DNA from: Pseudomonadota bacterium | Lineage (GTDB): Bacteria; Desulfobacterota; Desulfarculia; Desulfarculales; Desulfarculaceae | Reading direction: 5' to 3' | Assembly (NCBI GenBank): GCA_018819925.1 | Contig: JAHJPG010000105.1 | Span: 1 to 63,643 of the forward strand | DNA: 63,643 nucleotides | Part shown: positions 17,216 to 28,047 of the stretch, piece after piece | How the letters are laid out: each line of letters opens with the position of its first letter | Position numbering within the stretch: the stretch's first letter is position 1 | Notes under the pieces: generated by a model | The model's database searches: none | Seen by the model: only the letters and a program-made list of their open reading frames with translations | Told to the model about the DNA's origin: nothing | Made by a program: the position numbers and the translations under genes

Positions 17216-19141
17216 ATGAGCGATTTTCCTCTGCCCCGCATCAAGGATTTCTTGCAGTCAGTGGTTCCCTTCGACGCCATGGAGGAGTCCGAACTCCAAC
17301 GGTTGGTGGGACTCATGGACCTGGCCTACTTTCCCCGGGGCGAGGTCATCATCCAGACCGGCGCGGAGCCCTCCAAGAATCTCTACGTCATCATGAACGG
17401 CTCGGTGAGGGTCACCTTGCCCCGGCAAAGCGGGGAGGAGCTTTTGATCGACGTGCGGGGGGAAGGGGACACCTTTGGGGCCCTGAGCCTGTTGCAGGGC
17501 GAGCAGGCCCTGTTCACCGTCACCGCCCAGGAGGACCTGCTGGCCTTCATGCTGCCGGACGAGCCCTTTCGGGCGCTGGTGAGGGACAACCAGGTATTCA
17601 AGCGCCACTTCAGCTTTTCCCTGGCCCGCAACATCGACGCGGTGCGCCGGGCGGCCGACCGCCACACCACCCAGATGACCGGCACCGGCAGCCTGGGCCT
17701 GGATGCGGTGCTCACCGGCAGCCGGGTGCACGAATTGATGAGCAAGAAGCTGCTCACCTGCCTGGAGGCCACCCCGGTGAAGGCGGCGGCCATTCTCATG
17801 ACTCAGCGCAAGGTGGGCTCCATCATGGTCTGCGAGTCCGGGGGCCGGCCCCTGGGCATTCTCACCGACACCGATCTTCGGGTGCGGGTGCTGGCCGCCG
17901 GGGCCGCCCCGGACACTCCGGTGGCCGAGGTGATGAGCCAGTCGGTGAAGGCAATTTCGCCCCAGGCCTTCGCCTTCGAGGCCATGATCGAGATGGCTCG
18001 CCATGGGGTGCATCACCTGGCGGTGACCGAAGGCCAGCGTCTGGTGGGGGTGATCAGCGACCACGATCTGACCATGGTCACCGGTTCCTCGCCGGTCGGG
18101 GTGATGAAGGAGGTGGCCAAGGTTTCCAGCCTGGAGCACTTGGCCGGCCTGCCCCGGCGCATGAACCGGGTCATGGAAACCCTTTTGCGCCTGGGGGGCA
18201 GTGCGGAGTACATGCTGGACGTGCTCAGCGAGTTCAATGACCGCCTCACCTTGCGTCTGCTCAGACTTACCCAGCAGGCCATGGAGCATGAGGGCTTGGG
18301 GCCGCCCCCGGTGCAGTTTTCCTGGCTGGCATTGGGTTCGGCCGGCCGCCGGGAGCAGGCCCTGAACCAGGGGCAGGACTACGCGGTGGTTTACGCCAAC
18401 GTGCCCCCCGATCATGAAGAGGCGGTGCATGGCTGGTTCAGCGAGTTCGCCCGGCGGGTGAGCGAGGGGCTCTCCTCCTGCGGTTTCGTGGGCGACCCCG
18501 ATGCGGTGATGAGCGATTCCCGGCGTTGTTGCCGGAGCGAGTCCTCCTGGGAGGAGTCCTTTATGGCCTGGATATCGACGGCCGAGCCACCGGTCCTGGC
18601 CCAGGCGGCCAAGTATTTCGATCTCAGGGCGGTGTACGCGGAGACTGGCTTTGTGGAGACGCTTTGGAATAAAATACTCGGTGCCATCGAGCGCGACCGG
18701 GGATTTTTGGGGCGGTTGCGCCGGGCCGGCTCCCAACGGCGGCCGCCGGTGGGGTTTTTGCGCCAATTCGCGGTGGAACCCGACGGCTCCTACCTGGATC
18801 GTCTTAACTTGAAGGAGGTGGCTCTAGATCCGGTGGCGTGGGCGGCGCGGCTCATGGCCCTGGACCAGAAGGTGCGCCAAACCAATACGCTGGAGCGCCT
18901 GGGGGCGGTGGCCCGCCTGGGTCTTCTAAAGGACCGTACGGCCGAGGATTTGTACGAGGCCTACAGCTTTATTACCTTGCTCAGGATCGCCCGCCGCCTG
19001 GAGGAAAACCACAATGGTCACGATTCGGGGGCCTATCTGGACCCGGCCAGCCTGAACCGGGTGCAACGCAAGATGCTCAAGGAGAGCTTCCAGGTGATAG
19101 GTCAGTTGCAGGAATTCACCGCGCAACGTTACCCGGATTAA
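17216..19141 (+). CDS. cNMP-binding/CBS/DUF294 nucleotidyltransferase-like protein (first paralogue)
   Basis: A 641-residue cytoplasmic regulator. Domains in order: a cyclic-nucleotide-binding beta barrel (about 15-135), two CBS domains (about 165-290), a DUF294 nucleotidyltransferase fold (about 320-470) and a DUF294_C helical domain (about 500-640). The nucleotidyltransferase motif reads GSAGRREQALNQGQD (374-388). The second paralogue has GSEGRKEQTFRTDQD, so here the first Asp of the DxD metal pair is Gly386, with Asp388 retained. This suggests altered or lost transferase activity. Proteins of this build are encoded beside acs, actP and an exonuclease in many Proteobacteria and are thought to tune acetate metabolism. 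The exonuclease gene follows 27 bases later. Confidence 0.88.
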   Translation: MSDFPLPRIKDFLQSVVPFDAMEESELQRLVGLMDLAYFPRGEVIIQTGAEPSKNLYVIMNGSVRVTLPRQSGEELLIDVRGEGDTFGALSLLQGEQALFTVTAQEDLLAFMLPDEPFRALVRDNQVFKRHFSFSLARNIDAVRRAADRHTTQMTGTGSLGLDAVLTGSRVHELMSKKLLTCLEATPVKAAAILMTQRKVGSIMVCESGGRPLGILTDTDLRVRVLAAGAAPDTPVAEVMSQSVKAISPQAFAFEAMIEMARHGVHHLAVTEGQRLVGVISDHDLTMVTGSSPVGVMKEVAKVSSLEHLAGLPRRMNRVMETLLRLGGSAEYMLDVLSEFNDRLTLRLLRLTQQAMEHEGLGPPPVQFSWLALGSAGRREQALNQGQDYAVVYANVPPDHEEAVHGWFSEFARRVSEGLSSCGFVGDPDAVMSDSRRCCRSESSWEESFMAWISTAEPPVLAQAAKYFDLRAVYAETGFVETLWNKILGAIERDRGFLGRLRRAGSQRRPPVGFLRQFAVEPDGSYLDRLNLKEVALDPVAWAARLMALDQKVRQTNTLERLGAVARLGLLKDRTAEDLYEAYSFITLLRIARRLEENHNGHDSGAYLDPASLNRVQRKMLKESFQVIGQLQEFTAQRYPD

Positions 19142-19168
19142 TCCCGGTGGCGGGGAGAGAGAAAAAAA

Positions 19169-19888
19169 TTGGAATTGTGGCAGGCCAAGCTGTTGAACCG
19201 GGCGGCTCGGTTGCGCTTGGCCCATCGCCGATTGCCCGCGGAGGCGCGGGAAAACCTCATGGCCCTGGAGGGCCTCAGCAGCCGGGCTCCGGCCATGGCC
19301 CAACGCTACGTGGTGGTGGACCTGGAAACCACCGGGCTGGATTACAACAGGGACCGGGTGGTGAGTGTGGGGGCCTTCCGGGTGGTGAAGGGGCACATTC
19401 GCCTGGGCGAGGTGTTCAACGAATTGGCCAACCCGGGCCGGGGCATTCCGGTGGAGTCCATCAAGGTGCATGGCATCACCCCGGACAACATCCGCAACGC
19501 CCGGCCGGCCTGGGAGGTTTTTCGAGACTTTCTGGGATTTTTGGGACGCGATATCCTGGTGGCCCACTTCGCCCGTTTAGACACCTATTTTTTGAACCGG
19601 GTGATGCGGGTCCAATACGGCATGCGTTTGCAAAACTTGGTGGTGGATACGGTTTTGATGTGCCGGGCGGCTCTTATCGAGCCCGATCCTTATGGCCAGA
19701 AAAAGGGGGCCAAGCGGTGCAGCCTGGACGCTTTGGCCATCCGTTACGGTCTGGAGGTGCCGGAGAGGCACACCGCCCTGGGCGACGCCATGGCCACGGC
19801 CCTGATTCTTCAGCGGCTGCTGCCGGAGATGGCCCAGGCGGGATGGAGCACCTTGGGTGACTTGGTGCGGGTGGCTGGGGTGCAATAA
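19169..19888 (+). CDS. DEDDh 3'-5' exonuclease, DNA polymerase III epsilon-like
   Basis: A 239-residue exonuclease-fold protein. Exo I is VVVDLETTGLD (Asp and Glu ligands). Exo II lies in DILVAHFARLDTYFLNR. Exo III is the ERHTALGDAMATALI segment, with the catalytic His five residues before Asp. The N-terminal 45 residues form a basic extension. This type of exonuclease is commonly paired with DUF294/CBS proteins and acetate genes, so the role is probably regulatory nucleotide or RNA processing rather than chromosomal proofreading, which is inference. A TTG start at 19169 is preceded by GGGGAGAGAG. It belongs to the preceding transcription unit. Confidence 0.85.
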   Translation: MELWQAKLLNRAARLRLAHRRLPAEARENLMALEGLSSRAPAMAQRYVVVDLETTGLDYNRDRVVSVGAFRVVKGHIRLGEVFNELANPGRGIPVESIKVHGITPDNIRNARPAWEVFRDFLGFLGRDILVAHFARLDTYFLNRVMRVQYGMRLQNLVVDTVLMCRAALIEPDPYGQKKGAKRCSLDALAIRYGLEVPERHTALGDAMATALILQRLLPEMAQAGWSTLGDLVRVAGVQ

Positions 19889-20003
19889 GTTGGTGAGTAT
19901 TTGTTATCCTTATTCCCACGCTGATTGCGGCGCGCTCGCCGGCGGCCGGTGTGGTTTGGGCCAGTTGGGTACCCGTTAAGCAATACGGGAGAAAGGACGC
20001 GTA

Positions 20004-21992
<1,989 letters not shown>

Positions 21993-22009
21993 CCCCCCCC
22001 CAGGTCACC

Positions 22010-22035
22010 GCCACCGCCTCGGCGGAGGCGGTGGC
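22010..22035 (+). terminator. Hairpin after acsA
   Basis: GCCACCGCCTC and GAGGCGGTGGC form a perfect 11-base-pair stem with a GGCG loop, 17 bases after the acsA stop. There is no U-run after it, so it may act as an RNA-stability or attenuator hairpin more than a true terminator. The DUF294 gene begins 90 bases further on. Confidence 0.4.
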
Positions 22036-22125
22036 CTCGGCGGGAAAGGCCACGCGCTCCCGCGCCGAGCCGGTGCCGGACGTAACTGCCAGCGGTTATT
22101 AAATACGACTGCTCCGGGAGGAGGC

Positions 22126-24054
22126 ATGCCTCAAGACGATTCGGCTAGCAGCCTGGCCCCAGAAATCTTGTTGGCTTTTTTGCTGGACACCCCGCCTTTC
22201 CAGGAGCTGGGACGGGCCGGCCTGGAAACCTTGTTGGACAAAATCTCCACCCGGCATTTTGCCGCCGGGGAGCTCATCCTGCAAGCAGGGCAAAGCCAGG
22301 TCACCCATTTGCTGGTGATCTACCAGGGCCAGGTGCGCCTGTTTCTGCCAGGTCAGGATGGCTCGGAAAACCTGCAAGACCTGCGGGGCCCCGGCGAGAC
22401 CCTCGGCGCCCTGGGCATTTTCCGCGAGAGCCTTTCCAACCTAAACGCCGAGGCCACCGAAGACACCCTGTGTCTGCTCATCCCTCGCGAGGAGTTCCTG
22501 CGCCTAACCGAAAAGAGCGCCCGTTTCGCCCAGTATTATCTGAAGTACCTTTCAGAGCACTACGTGGGCAAGGCCCTCAGCGAGCTGCGCCGTCCCAAGG
22601 CGGCGCTCTCCAGCGAGGGCTCGCTGTATCTGTTCAGCGCCCAGGTGGGCGACGTGGTTCGCCGCCGGCCCGAGACCATCACGGCCAGCCAGCCCATTCA
22701 GGACGCCGCCGCCCAGCTCACCGCCGGAAAGGTGGGGGCCCTTTTGGTGGCCGACGAGGCCGGGGAGGTGGTGGGGGTGGTCACCGACCGCGACCTCAGG
22801 CAGGTGGTGGCCGATGGCTTGGACCACCGCCGCCCGGTGAGCGCGATAATGAGTTCGCCGGTGCATACCATCAGCTTCCACACGGTGTGCTTCGACGCCC
22901 TGCTGGAAATGCTGCGCCTGAAGGTGCACCACCTGGCCATCGAGCGCCGCGGCAAGATAGAGGGCATCGTGGGCGGGCACGACCTCATGGTGGCCCAGGG
23001 CTCCAGCCCCTTCTACCTGCTGCGCGAGATTTTGGCCGCCGAGCAGTTCGACGAGATCTACGACCTGTCGCGGCGGGTGCCCCTGGTGGTGCGCTCGCTC
23101 ATTTACGAAGGCGCCCGTCCGGGCAACATCACCCGCATGATCACTCTGCTCAACGACTACCTGTTGGAGCGGGTGCTCAACTTGTTGCAAAAGGAGCAGG
23201 GCCCACCGCCGGTGCCATATTGCTGGTTGTTGATGGGCAGCGAGGGGCGCAAGGAACAGACCTTCCGCACCGACCAGGACAACGGACTGCTATACGCCGA
23301 CCCCAAGGACCCGGAGGAAGGCAGGCGGGCGCAGGAGTATTTCACCGCCTTCACCACCCAGGCCATCGAGCACCTGGTGGGCTGTGGCTTTCCCCGCTGC
23401 CCGGGCGACATGATGGCCTCCAACCCCCTGTGGCGGCAGCCCTACGCCAAGTGGCGCGAGCTGTTCGACCGCTGGATTCACAAGCCCGAGCCCAAGGAAG
23501 TGCTCTACGCCACCATCTTCTTCGACTTCCGCCCAGGTCACGGCGAGTTTTCCCTGGGCGAGCGCCTGCGCGACCATTTGACCAAGGAGGTGCGCGGGCA
23601 AGAGGTTTTCCTGCGCCTGCTGGCCAAGGACACCCTCACCACGCCATCGCCCCTGACCATGTTCCGCAACTTCGTGGTGGAGAAAAAGGGCGAGCACAAG
23701 AACAAGATCGACCTCAAGACCAAGGGGCTGGTGCCCTTCGTGGACTTCGCCAGGGTGCTTTCCCTGGCCCACGGCATCAAGGAAACCAACACCCTGGAGC
23801 GCTTGCAGCTGCTGGGGGAGGGCGGGCACCTCTCCGCGGAGTTGACCACCGAGGCCGTGCAGGCCTATGAGTTCCAGATGCAGCTAAGGCTAATGCATCA
23901 GCAGCGCCTGGACGAAGAGGGCTTGCCGCCCAACAATTTCCTGGACCCCAGCGAACTTTCCGATCTGGAGCGGCACACCCTGAAGGACGCCTTCGCGGTG
24001 ACAGGCGAACTCAAAGCGGTGCTCAGGGAGCAGTTCCGGCTTAATCTGGGATAG
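22126..24054 (+). CDS. cNMP-binding/CBS/DUF294 nucleotidyltransferase-like protein (second paralogue)
   Basis: A 642-residue protein with the same architecture as the gene at 17216: a cNMP-binding barrel (about 20-140), two CBS domains (about 175-300), DUF294 (about 330-480) and a C-terminal helical domain. Here the nucleotidyltransferase motif GSEGRKEQTFRTDQD (371-385) keeps both Asp383 and Asp385, so this copy looks competent. CBS motifs include GALLVADEAGEVVGVVTDRD. It follows acsA on the same strand, behind a GGGAGGAGG ribosome site. It probably senses an adenine-type ligand and modifies or binds a partner in acetate metabolism, which is inference. Confidence 0.9.
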   Translation: MPQDDSASSLAPEILLAFLLDTPPFQELGRAGLETLLDKISTRHFAAGELILQAGQSQVTHLLVIYQGQVRLFLPGQDGSENLQDLRGPGETLGALGIFRESLSNLNAEATEDTLCLLIPREEFLRLTEKSARFAQYYLKYLSEHYVGKALSELRRPKAALSSEGSLYLFSAQVGDVVRRRPETITASQPIQDAAAQLTAGKVGALLVADEAGEVVGVVTDRDLRQVVADGLDHRRPVSAIMSSPVHTISFHTVCFDALLEMLRLKVHHLAIERRGKIEGIVGGHDLMVAQGSSPFYLLREILAAEQFDEIYDLSRRVPLVVRSLIYEGARPGNITRMITLLNDYLLERVLNLLQKEQGPPPVPYCWLLMGSEGRKEQTFRTDQDNGLLYADPKDPEEGRRAQEYFTAFTTQAIEHLVGCGFPRCPGDMMASNPLWRQPYAKWRELFDRWIHKPEPKEVLYATIFFDFRPGHGEFSLGERLRDHLTKEVRGQEVFLRLLAKDTLTTPSPLTMFRNFVVEKKGEHKNKIDLKTKGLVPFVDFARVLSLAHGIKETNTLERLQLLGEGGHLSAELTTEAVQAYEFQMQLRLMHQQRLDEEGLPPNNFLDPSELSDLERHTLKDAFAVTGELKAVLREQFRLNLG

Positions 24055-24059
24055 GGCGT

Positions 24060-24890
24060 CTAGCCCCCCGGCGAGCCCATCTGGCGTAGCAGGGCGGCGG
24101 CTTTGGGGTCGCCGGCCTTGGCGGCCCGCTCCAGGGCGGGTAGGGCCCGGGGGCCCAGCTCCTTCAGCAGGAGTTCGCTCTTTTCGCGGGTGCAATCAAT
24201 TACCGGGTCCACCATCCGGCCTCCCAAGTTAAGCCCCTGCACCAAGGCCGGGGCCGACTCGGCCCCCTGCTCGAGCAGCAGCCGCAGGGCTATCTGTTGG
24301 TCTCCTTCGTCGCCCAAGCACAGGCGCAGCACCAGATCCTTGGGTCCGGCCATGCTCTTCCAACCCTGGTTCTGGTACCAGGCGTCTCCGGCCGAGATCA
24401 CCAACCAAAGGGCCATGACCCCCCAGGCCAGACGGCTTACCGGCAGAGGGGCGGTGCGGCGGGCCACCTGCATGGTCTTGAAGACCACCAGGCCCAGGGT
24501 GAAGGAGATCAAGGCCAGGACCAGCTGGGGCGACAGGAGCATCAGTGGCTCCAGGGCCCCTCCCAGGTCCTTGATGGGGTTGTATTGCCAATAGGCCAGC
24601 AGGGGACGCAGGAACTTGAGGATGAAGAAAATGACGGCGGCCAGGCAGGCGGCCAGGGCGGGAATGCCCGCCCACCAGCGGGCCTTGCGCAGCAGATAGC
24701 CCAAGGCGAACAATTCCACCGCCACCCCCAACAGCCCCAGTAGCCCCAGCTTCGCGTTCTGGAGCAGGATGGTGGGCTCAACCGCCAAGGCGACGACCAC
24801 CATCGCCAGGCCTGGTGCGGCGGCGGCCAGGCCGCCCTTTACCAGGGTCCTGTTGGTCATGATTTCCGGTGATATGGTTTTCTGCTGCAT
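24060..24890 (-). CDS. Membrane protein of unknown function with HEAT-like C-terminus
   Basis: A 276-residue protein that I do not recognise as a named family. Five or so hydrophobic segments fill residues about 15-185 (for example GLLGLLGVAVELFALGYLLR and LALISFTLGLVVF). The C-terminal 85 residues are soluble and helical, with a pattern (LGPRALPALERAAKAGDPKA, then AALL) that resembles one HEAT-type repeat. It is convergent with the DUF294 gene (5 bases apart) and lies downstream of the actP terminator, so it is probably a separate unit. The start at ATG 24890 follows GTGAGG. An in-frame GTG at 24899 is less likely. Confidence 0.6.
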   Translation of the reverse strand: MQQKTISPEIMTNRTLVKGGLAAAAPGLAMVVVALAVEPTILLQNAKLGLLGLLGVAVELFALGYLLRKARWWAGIPALAACLAAVIFFILKFLRPLLAYWQYNPIKDLGGALEPLMLLSPQLVLALISFTLGLVVFKTMQVARRTAPLPVSRLAWGVMALWLVISAGDAWYQNQGWKSMAGPKDLVLRLCLGDEGDQQIALRLLLEQGAESAPALVQGLNLGGRMVDPVIDCTREKSELLLKELGPRALPALERAAKAGDPKAAALLRQMGSPGG

Positions 24891-24930
24891 GGCCCTCACT
24901 TTAGATGCCTACCTGTGCGGGGGGCAAGCG

Positions 24931-24967
24931 AAAAGCAGGGCGCACCGGAAAGCTCCGGTGCGCCCTG
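24931..24967 (-). terminator. Rho-independent terminator of the actP unit
   Basis: CAGGGCGCACCGGA and TCCGGTGCGCCCTG form a perfect 14-base-pair stem with a four-base loop (24936-24967). On the minus strand it is followed by CTTTTCG. It begins 35 bases after the actP stop codon, in the position expected for the end of the DUF4212-actP transcript. A GGTTTT on the plus-strand side would allow weak activity in the other direction. Confidence 0.75.
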
Positions 24968-25001
24968 GCTGGTTTTCACGTCTTGCGGGACTCGCTGCTT
25001 C

Positions 25002-26780
25002 CTAGTGGTCAGAGGCGTCGCCGGCGCCCCTGGGGATGCGGATGCTCTCCACGATCTCCTGGACCTCGGCCGGCGGCTCCTTGGTGAAGGTGCTGACGAT
25101 GATGGCCACGATGAAGTTGATGAGCATGCCGATGGTTCCGATGCCCTCGGGGGTGATGCCCAGGAACCAGTTGCCCACGCCCATGAACTTGGTCTGGATG
25201 ATGTAGATGCCGGTGAAGAGGATACCGGCCACCATGCCGCAGATGGCCCCTTCCCGCGTGGTCTTCTTGGTGAAGATGCCCAAGAGGATTATGGGGAAGA
25301 AGCTGGAGGCAGCCAAGCCGAAGGCGAAGGCCACCACCTGGGCCACGAACGCTGGTGGGTTGATGCCGAAGTAACCGGCAAAGACCACGGCCACGCCGAT
25401 CATGACGCGGCCCACCAAAAGCCGCTGCTTCTCCGTGGCGTTCTTGTTTATGATTCGATAGTAGAAGTCGTGGCTGATGGAGGATGAGACCACCAGCAGC
25501 AGACCGGCCGCAGTGGACAAGGCCGCTGCCAAGCCTCCCGCCGCCACCAAGCCAACCACCCAGGCGGAGAGACCTCCGATCTCCGGGCTGGCCAGCACCA
25601 TGATGTCGCGGTCGATGTATAGCTCGTTCTTGTTGGTGGTGATCTTGTTGGCCAACAGGGGCTGGCCGAACTTGCCGTCCTTGCCGGTGAAGTTGGGGCG
25701 GCCCACGAAGGGCGCGCCGGGACGGTATTGGATGATGCCGTCGCCGTTCTTGTCAACCCAGGCCACCAAGCCGGGCCTTTGCCAGTTCTTGTACCAGTTG
25801 GGCCGTTCCACGTAGGGCTTGTCGTTCAGTGTATTGATCATGTTGTAGCGGGCGAAGGCGGCCACCGCCGGGGCGGTGGTGTAGAGCAGGGCGATGAACA
25901 AAAGGGCCCAGCCCGCGCTTATGCGGGCGGCCCTCACCGTGGGAACGGTGTAGAAGCGGATGATAACGTGGGGCAGACCGGCGGTGCCCACCATCAGGGC
26001 GAAGGTGATGCACAACACGTTGAGCATGTTGGTGTTCACCGTTGCGAAGGTGGCGGTGTACTGAACGAACCCCAAATCCTTGGCTATGATGTTCAGGGTG
26101 TCCAGCAAGTACTTGCCCGCGTCGGGGTGTCCGGCGGCGATGGTGCTGCCGAAGCCGATCTGGGGGATGGGGATGCCGGTGACCATCATGGAGATGGCCA
26201 CCGCCGGTATGATGTAGGCCACGATCAGCACGCAGTATTGGCACACCTGGGTCCAGGTGATGCCCTTCATGCCTCCCAAGGCGGCGTAGATGAACACGAT
26301 GCACATGCCGATGATGACGCCGGTGTTGATGTCCACTTCCAGGAAGCGGCTGAACACCACGCCCACGCCGCGCATCTGGCCGCACACGTAGGTATAGGAC
26401 ACGAAGATGGCGCAGGCCGCAGCCACCAGACGGGCCGCGGAAGAGTAGTAGCGGTCGCCTACGAAGTCGGGCACGGTGTACTTGCCGAACTTACGCAGGT
26501 AGGGAGCCAGCAGCAGGGCCAGCAACACGTAGCCGCCGGTCCAGCCCATAAGGTAGTAGGCCCCGGGATAACCCAGGAATGAGATGAGGCCGGCCATGGA
26601 GATGAAGCTGGCCGCGCTCATCCAGTCGGCGGCGGTGGCCATGCCGTTGAACACCGGCGGCACGCCCATGCCCGCCACGTAGAAGCCCTTGGTGTCGGCC
26701 ACTCGGGTGCGCCAGGCCACGTAAATATAAAGGGCGAAGGTCAGCCCGACGAATACGTAGGTCCATCCGAGAATACCCAT
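25002..26780 (-). CDS. actP: Cation/acetate symporter (SLC5 sodium:solute symporter)
   Basis: A 592-residue inner-membrane transporter of the SSS family, VC_2705/ActP type, for uptake of acetate or short monocarboxylates with sodium. About 13 hydrophobic helices are visible. Landmarks are FNGMATAADWMSAASFISMA in TM1-TM2 and the helix VAGGLAAALSTAAGLLLVVS. A hydrophilic insert of about 90 residues near the middle (WYKNWQRPGLVAWVDKNGDG, with an EF-hand-like DKNGDG) is typical of this subfamily. It follows the DUF4212 partner by 10 bases, behind an AGGGGGT ribosome site. Expression is probably controlled by the adjacent CrbSR-like pair. Confidence 0.92.
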   Translation of the reverse strand: MGILGWTYVFVGLTFALYIYVAWRTRVADTKGFYVAGMGVPPVFNGMATAADWMSAASFISMAGLISFLGYPGAYYLMGWTGGYVLLALLLAPYLRKFGKYTVPDFVGDRYYSSAARLVAAACAIFVSYTYVCGQMRGVGVVFSRFLEVDINTGVIIGMCIVFIYAALGGMKGITWTQVCQYCVLIVAYIIPAVAISMMVTGIPIPQIGFGSTIAAGHPDAGKYLLDTLNIIAKDLGFVQYTATFATVNTNMLNVLCITFALMVGTAGLPHVIIRFYTVPTVRAARISAGWALLFIALLYTTAPAVAAFARYNMINTLNDKPYVERPNWYKNWQRPGLVAWVDKNGDGIIQYRPGAPFVGRPNFTGKDGKFGQPLLANKITTNKNELYIDRDIMVLASPEIGGLSAWVVGLVAAGGLAAALSTAAGLLLVVSSSISHDFYYRIINKNATEKQRLLVGRVMIGVAVVFAGYFGINPPAFVAQVVAFAFGLAASSFFPIILLGIFTKKTTREGAICGMVAGILFTGIYIIQTKFMGVGNWFLGITPEGIGTIGMLINFIVAIIVSTFTKEPPAEVQEIVESIRIPRGAGDASDH

Positions 26781-26790
26781 GAGTTACCCC

Positions 26791-27042
26791 CTATTCATCC
26801 ACATCGTATTCGCGGTCCAATTTTCGCATCAAGGCGCAGTATACGAAAATCAAAACCACGAACACGTAAATGGAGCCCTGCTGGGCGAACCAGAAGCCCA
26901 GGGGGAAGCCGCCGATGTGGATCGCATTGAGCGGGTTGACCAAGATGATTCCCAAGCCGTAGGACACGAATGCCCAAATCGCCAACAGCCACGTCATTAT
27001 GCGGATGTTCTTGCGCCAATACTCTTTGAGATCTTTACTCAC
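26791..27042 (-). CDS. DUF4212 small subunit of the symporter
   Basis: An 83-residue protein with two hydrophobic helices (about residues 15-35 and 55-75), starting SKDLKEYWRKNIRIM and containing the family-typical FPLGFWFAQQGSIYVFVVLI. DUF4212 proteins are small membrane partners encoded directly before VC_2705-type solute symporters. The GTG start at 27042 has a strong AAGGAGG site. It is the first gene of the two-gene uptake unit, and its promoter should lie in the upstream gap. Confidence 0.92.
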   Translation of the reverse strand: MSKDLKEYWRKNIRIMTWLLAIWAFVSYGLGIILVNPLNAIHIGGFPLGFWFAQQGSIYVFVVLIFVYCALMRKLDREYDVDE

Positions 27043-27372
27043 CTAGCCCTCCTTTATCCCGAGAGTCGTAGCTTGCCCGGCTTTATAGAGTGGGCTGGCC
27101 TGCGGTGGCCTGACGCGAAGGGCTGAAGCGGCGGGTACAGGTGGGAAGCGGCTATTTTAAAGGGGCCCGCCGTTTTCTGGAGCCCTTCGGCGGCGGAGGC
27201 GTCTACCGGTGCGACACCCCGCGCCGCATGTGGCCGCTGCGGATGCAAGGCCAGCTTCCCTGAGCATCATCCTAGGAAATGGGCCCGGCGCGGGGCCATG
27301 GGGGAAAACCCGTATTTGAGGGGGGGAAGGCCCTACTTTTTCACAAAGTAGGCGCCGGAGAGGCTCTCAGGA
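27043..27372. other. Intergenic region with a hairpin; promoter region of the DUF4212-actP unit
   Basis: About 330 bases between the response-regulator stop and the DUF4212 start, both genes leftward. CCTACTTT (27332-27339) and AAAGTAGG (27345-27352) form a perfect 8-base stem 20 bases past the regulator stop, perhaps ending the sensor-regulator transcript, though no U-run follows. The remainder should hold the uptake promoter and any CrbR-type binding site. I could not recognise a clear sigma-70 or sigma-54 box. No gene is seen. Confidence 0.5.
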
Positions 27373-28047
27373 CTAATTTTCCCAGAGTTGAGGGTCGATT
27401 ATCCCGATGCGAATGGCCATCTTGACCAGCTCCAAGCGGTCTTTGAGGCCCAGCTTCTTCATGATGTTGGTGCGGTGTTTCTCCACCGTCTTGGGGCTTA
27501 CGCAGAGCACGTCGGCGATCTTGTTGGTGCTGTTGCCCTCGGCCACCAGGCGGAAGACCTGCTGCTCGCGCTCGGACAGCAGGTCGTAGCCCTTCACCGC
27601 CGGGGCCTGCTTGCGGCTGTCCAGGTAGGCGCTGACCACCTCGGCCTTGATCTTGGAGCTGAGAAAATACTCCCCCCGGTGGGCGGCGCGCACCGCCTTT
27701 ATCACGTCGCCGGTGGGGGATGCCTTGAGCACGTAGCCCATTGCTCCGCTGTCCAAGACCCGGTGAACGAAGGTGTCCTTGCTGTGCATGGTCAGCACCA
27801 CCACCTGACAACCGGGCACCGCGTCCTTGATCAGGTTCACCGCCTCCAGGCCGCTGACCATGGGCATGGCTATGTCCAGCAGAACCACATCCGGCCTGAG
27901 GGCTTTGGTCATCTCCAGGGCTTCCAGGCCGTCGCCGGCCTCGCCCACCACTTCCATGTCCTCCTGGGCCCCCACCAGCTGGCGAATTCCTTCACGCACA
28001 ATGGCGTGATCGTCGGCTATGAGCACCTTTATGGCCTTTTCGCTCAA
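27373..28047 (-). CDS. NarL/LuxR-type response regulator, CrbR-like
   Basis: A 224-residue response regulator. The receiver domain (about 5-125) has the acidic pair ADDH, phospho-acceptor Asp58 in VVLLDIAMP, and the conserved Lys in YVLKAS. The LuxR-type helix-turn-helix (about 155-215) reads LSEREQQVFRLVAEGNSTNK and VSPKTVEKHR. The TTG start overlaps the sensor kinase stop (TTGA), so the two are coupled. By position with acs, actP and the SLC5-fused sensor it corresponds to CrbR, which activates acs in Vibrio and Pseudomonas. That assignment is by context. Confidence 0.9.
   Translation of the reverse strand: MSEKAIKVLIADDHAIVREGIRQLVGAQEDMEVVGEAGDGLEALEMTKALRPDVVLLDIAMPMVSGLEAVNLIKDAVPGCQVVVLTMHSKDTFVHRVLDSGAMGYVLKASPTGDVIKAVRAAHRGEYFLSSKIKAEVVSAYLDSRKQAPAVKGYDLLSEREQQVFRLVAEGNSTNKIADVLCVSPKTVEKHRTNIMKKLGLKDRLELVKMAIRIGIIDPQLWEN

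Noticed and set aside
27190-27215. Possible sigma-54 promoter for the DUF4212-actP unit
   Set aside because: A GG...GC pair with roughly suitable sequence exists on the minus strand, but the spacing is wrong (11 or 12 bases instead of 10).
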